A DNA stretch of 64,000 nt from Quercus robur. Lineage: Eukaryota > Streptophyta > Magnoliopsida > Fagales > Fagaceae. The stretch is from positions 9,926,330-9,990,329 of the forward strand of contig NC_065538.1 in the NCBI RefSeq assembly GCF_932294415.1. Direction: 5' to 3'. Below, piece by piece: positions 60,848 to 64,000 of the stretch. Each line of letters begins with the position of its first letter. The first letter of the stretch is position 1. The notes below the pieces were generated by a model, which saw only the letters and a program-made list of their open reading frames with translations, was not told the DNA's origin and searched no databases. Made by a program: the position numbers and the translations under genes.

Positions 60848-61686
60848 ATTCCTCACACCTGACCTTACTACCCAAAGGCAGAAGGTCACTTTACTCCCAC
60901 AAGTGACTGTGGGACGATTCCTGCTTCCACGGGCCTAAAGCTCGAGAGCACTTGTGACAAAATGGCTTTTATTATGTACATGTTTTAAGTGATTTCTTTT
61001 TTATAATACTCAAAATGTATTAAGGGATGCTATTTTTTGTTTGTCAAAAAAAAAAAAAAAAAGGGATGCTAGATTAATTAACTACGAGAATATTCACATA
61101 TGGTTTGAAAATTTCGACCAAAATTATCAATTAAATAAGAGTCACTTTTTTCTATTTTAATTGATCACTTTTACAATAAATCCTATATCTCAGTTTCGAT
61201 TTTTGTAAAACATCATATTAGATAATCTAAAATGTACGTTTTTAGACCCCTTAAAAACACAATTGGATTAACCTAGTTAATTAGCCAAGTTATTACTTAG
61301 TCCAAATTCCAAATCTAGATTATTACAATCAAACAATCATATCATGCAAAGCAGCAGAAATATAAATAACACAATGATATGATCACCTAGGAAACCAAAC
61401 CAGTAAAAACTTGGGGAGGATTTAACCTAGCTATCTTTAAGCTAAACTTGAATCCACTATGAAAGAATTGAAGTTTTACAATAGGAAAAAAGTGACTAGG
61501 TTAATAGGAAAAAAGAATCCACAATACCCCTTGTGCCTAGCTCAATTGATCACACAAGATTGGAGCCAGATCAGCCTACCTTGAACCTCACCCCAACCAT
61601 TGTAAGGATAAAATTTATCTACAAAATTGGTTGTAACTTTTGACAAATCTACTATTGGATTACGTCTTCTTCTTATATTATCTATG

Positions 61687-61930
61687 CTTGCAAAATTTCT
61701 AGAAAATTATAAATCAATAGTTATGTCATCAATAAATTGTTTTAATTGCAAATTTTTATAGTTTAAAATTATGCATAAATTATAAACTATAGATCATATA
61801 GTAAATAATATCTGATTGACACAAATTTTGATATATGTATTAAGAGCGTAAAGAACGTACAATTTAACGGTTAGATTTTTAAAATATATAATAATGTTTA
61901 TTTTATTGAGTAAGGTTACAACTAATTTTG
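61687..61930. mobile_element. Single arm of the foldback MITE family
   Basis: GCAAAATTTCTAG, then ATAGTTATGTCATCAAT, TATAGTTTAAAATTATGCAT and AGTAAATAATATCTGATTGAC align with the left arm of the hairpin at 36058-36299 over about 230 bases. No partner arm follows. It is either half an element left by deletion or a distinct element that uses the same sequence. Confidence 0.7.
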
Positions 61931-63271
61931 TAGCTAAATTTTGAGTTTTGAAAATGAAAACTCCACTGAGATTTTGAGCCAAACGGAACTAGCCTTGGCT
62001 TATGGGTATTTTCAAGTTACAATTATGAGTTATTGGGTGATGAGTTTAGAATAATGAGATATGAGTGATGAGTGATGGGATATCACTCACTCACCATCCA
62101 AAAACCCCTTAGCCACTCACGGCCAGATTAGCCAAGGTCTGCTCTAGTTTGCGCCTTTGCAGCCAAAGACAATAAATTTAAGTGGAGCCTTTTATTTAAA
62201 TATTAATTGAACAAATTTATTTTATGCTAATTAATTAAGCCAAGGTTAATTTGTTGATTCTTCTAAAAAAAAAGGTTAATTTATTTTATGTTAATACCAA
62301 TATTAATTTCATATAGAGATTTAAAATATCATAGTTCAATTATAAAATTTAACAAAATTAAAGTCTCGAGTTATTAAGGGAAATTAATCATCATTGATGA
62401 TCTAGAAAATTTACAAATTTTTTTTCTTCATACAACTAACAATTTTATCACAAGGGGAAGAAGCACATCTAGCAATGGACAACGACATATTGAATTGTAG
62501 AAGTGGAAAGCATGATGGTACTGAAGACAAAGAAGAGAAAGATGATGGAATGACAACTTTAGAATGCCAGAGCAAGGAGAGTAGATAGAAGACTAGATAC
62601 TTCTATGTTAACAACCCCATCTAATTCTAGACAAATGAAAAGCTTGAAAATGTTTTTGATAATTGTGAGGGATGGGATGAGTACAAGATAAACACTTACA
62701 TATGCTACCAAGTCAACCCAAGTCTTTCAGTGGCATAATTTTTCAATCAATAAAGGAGTGGTTAGATCAGATTTTTCGAAATGTATATGATGTTAAAAAA
62801 GTAAACGTAAAATCGGGGTTTATTGGCTTAGAATTATTTCTTTTCTTCTTCTTCACTAGTGTTCAGAAAAAGGACACGACTTATATATGGAATGAATGGG
62901 TGGGACAACCTTCTTCTTGTTATATGAAGTCTTTTTTTATTTTTAATAAACAAGGTATTTGGACATTTTCGAGTTTCTGATTATTCTTTTGGATATATGC
63001 AGTTACTTGTCTTATACACACCAAGTTATATGAAGTCTTCACTCCTTGAAACACGCATCCTCTAAATGAAAGCTTCCTAGAATCATCATTTAAAATTGTC
63101 CAAGAGCAATTAAAAATTGTACCCCACCAGAAAGCAAAATATGGTTAATTCTGGGTACCACACCATCGACTTGACTAACGTTTTGGAAATATCAAATATG
63201 TGTCCTTTAAAAGGGGACGCTCCAATGATTAAGTTAGAATTTCTTTAAAAAACTCGTGGGCCCACCCCTAA

Positions 63272-63297
63272 GAGAGAGAGAGAGAGAGAGAGAGAGT
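63272..63297. repeat. (GA)n microsatellite
   Basis: About 13 GA units between two copies of a short direct repeat. Confidence 0.95.
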
Positions 63298-63362
63298 ATA
63301 GTCCGAGACTCTCCGATAATTAAGTTAGAATTTCTTTAAAGAACTCGCAAGAGCTCTAAAAG

Positions 63363-64000
63363 TGTTAAGAGTTAGGATTTTTTTCAGGTACCTCTAATTT
63401 GGTGAGGTCTAGTCTTTATATAGGGGATTTTGTGTGGGTCTCTTTATTTGGTGGGAGTGAATTGTGGGAAGATTGCTCCCACGTTCTGAAGTAGCGAGCT
63501 TATGTGATAAATCTCCTTTTTGTCAAGTGTGGTTAAATTTTCCTAAGTGTTGAATCATAGTGTTTATGGATGAGTGTGATAATCTAGATGATCATCTTCT
63601 TGTGGATGGTTTTTAGCAAGCTTAGCAACCCTCTAGACGTGATGTCTATTTTATTTTGTATCAATAAATTTTGTCTATTCTTTTGCCATAATGTTCATGT
63701 AGAACTTAAGTTTTGTGGAAGAGTTGTAGTCATTGTTCATGTATTATAGATTCTGCTTTTATACACTACGCTACATAAGTTAGTATAAGAGTCACACTAT
63801 TCTACGTCATTTGGTGCCTAAGTAAGGATAGGTTCCTGCCATGGCATGAAGAGGAGCACATTGGGGAAGGCATGTTGACATAGATGATGTGTATGAATGT
63901 GATGAGGTTGCATGCAATGCACAAAAACCGACATCCAAATCTTTTAACGGATAGAGAAATTGTTTGATATCCTATCAGAGTAGCTCATCACTTTTGCCTT
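63363..64000 (+). mobile_element. Possible 5' end of an LTR element, cut by the window edge
   Basis: The stretch 63363-63809 has LTR-like parts: TGTTAAG start, TATA-like CTTTATATAGGGG at about 63412, CAATAAATTT at about 63661 (poly-A signal type) and an end at ...CTACGTCA. It is followed by TTTGGTGCCTAAG, where a tRNA primer-binding site would lie, and by a less AT-rich stretch from 63841 that could be the start of a gag region. The rest lies outside the window, so family, age and state cannot be judged. Confidence 0.35.

Larger units (their letters stand above)
55202..60967 (-). mobile_element. Near full-length L1-type LINE
   Basis: The element is 5.77 kb. Its 3' end reads GTTGACTATCAAAAAAAA on the minus strand. 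A perfect 19-bp target duplication, TTTATTATGTACATGTTTT, flanks it (55183-55201 and 60968-60986, partly merging with the tail). Both ORFs and a 5' leader of about 120 bp before the ORF1 ATG are present, so it is not visibly truncated. ORF1 is more damaged than ORF2. The perfect duplication and small number of breaks indicate a fairly recent insertion compared with the other LINE pieces here. Confidence 0.93.
60987..63362. other. AT-rich intergenic DNA
   Basis: No gene is recognised. It holds the single foldback arm at 61687-61930, a GA run (63272-63297), and a direct repeat of about 30 bases (AATTAAGTTAGAATTTCTTT-type) on both sides of that GA run at 63228-63256 and 63317-63347. A 92-codon frame at 62702-62980 shows no recognisable family. 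Confidence 0.5.

Noticed and set aside
62702-62980. 92-residue open frame near the right end
   Set aside because: No family recognised; a Phe-rich stretch from T-runs. AT-rich DNA gives such frames by chance.

Overview
The window is nuclear DNA of a flowering plant, most likely a woody eudicot. Its genes have many introns with GT-AG (and two GC-AG) borders and AT-rich introns, there are no operons, and plant L1-type LINEs with a C-terminal RNase H, hAT, Mutator-like and MITE elements fill the gaps. A Fagaceae-like tree is only my guess from the look of the LINE and RNase H proteins. Coordinates and splice sites below were worked out by hand, and reading phase was checked across every intron of the five host genes.

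Layout, left to right. 1-6.8 kb: a decayed cluster of ankyrin-repeat genes on the minus strand, with two tandem 847-bp duplications and arrays of a TTGCAATAG-type repeat. 7.4-10.3 kb: a 5'-truncated LINE carrying a 1.3-kb insert that looks like a solo LTR. 10.9-13.1 kb (+): a two-exon FHA-domain protein with an acidic tail. 15.7-20.5 kb (+): a six-exon hnRNP A/B-like protein (two RRMs plus a Gly/Tyr-rich tail); its 3.2-kb second intron holds two LINE fragments, one with a 13-bp target-site duplication. 23.3-28.1 kb (+): a twelve-exon glyoxylate/succinic semialdehyde reductase (GLYR2 type). 30.3-34.1 kb (+): a twelve-exon nucleosome assembly protein 1 ending in a CKQQ prenylation box. 34.8-43.1 kb: a nest of DNA transposons with readable ends: two hAT elements with perfect 8-bp target duplications, a 500-bp foldback hairpin, two Mutator-like elements with terminal inverted repeats of about 220 bp, and a Harbinger-like element. 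43.5-47.6 kb (-): a seven-exon cell-wall invertase with the classic 9-nt mini-exon and a small hAT MITE in intron 3. 48-50 kb: a MITE and AT/GA microsatellites. 50.2-54.4 kb (-): a decayed LINE. 55.2-61.0 kb (-): an essentially full-length LINE with a 19-bp target duplication, whose ORF1 and ORF2 overlap in an ATGA. 61-64 kb: AT-rich intergenic DNA, one arm of the foldback element, and what may be the start of an LTR element cut by the window edge.

The five host genes are unrelated housekeeping or metabolic genes: signalling and chromatin (FHA protein, NAP1), RNA processing (hnRNP), detoxification of aldehydes in plastids or mitochondria (GLYR2), and apoplastic sucrose cleavage (cell-wall invertase). 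Nothing indicates that they work together beyond proximity. I found no clear case of a wholly unknown system. The most distinctive signals are the near-intact LINE with coupled ORFs, two independent GC-AG introns, the foldback family with one full hairpin and one lone arm, and the 847-bp tandem units that join ankyrin exon pieces to the TTGCAAT array.
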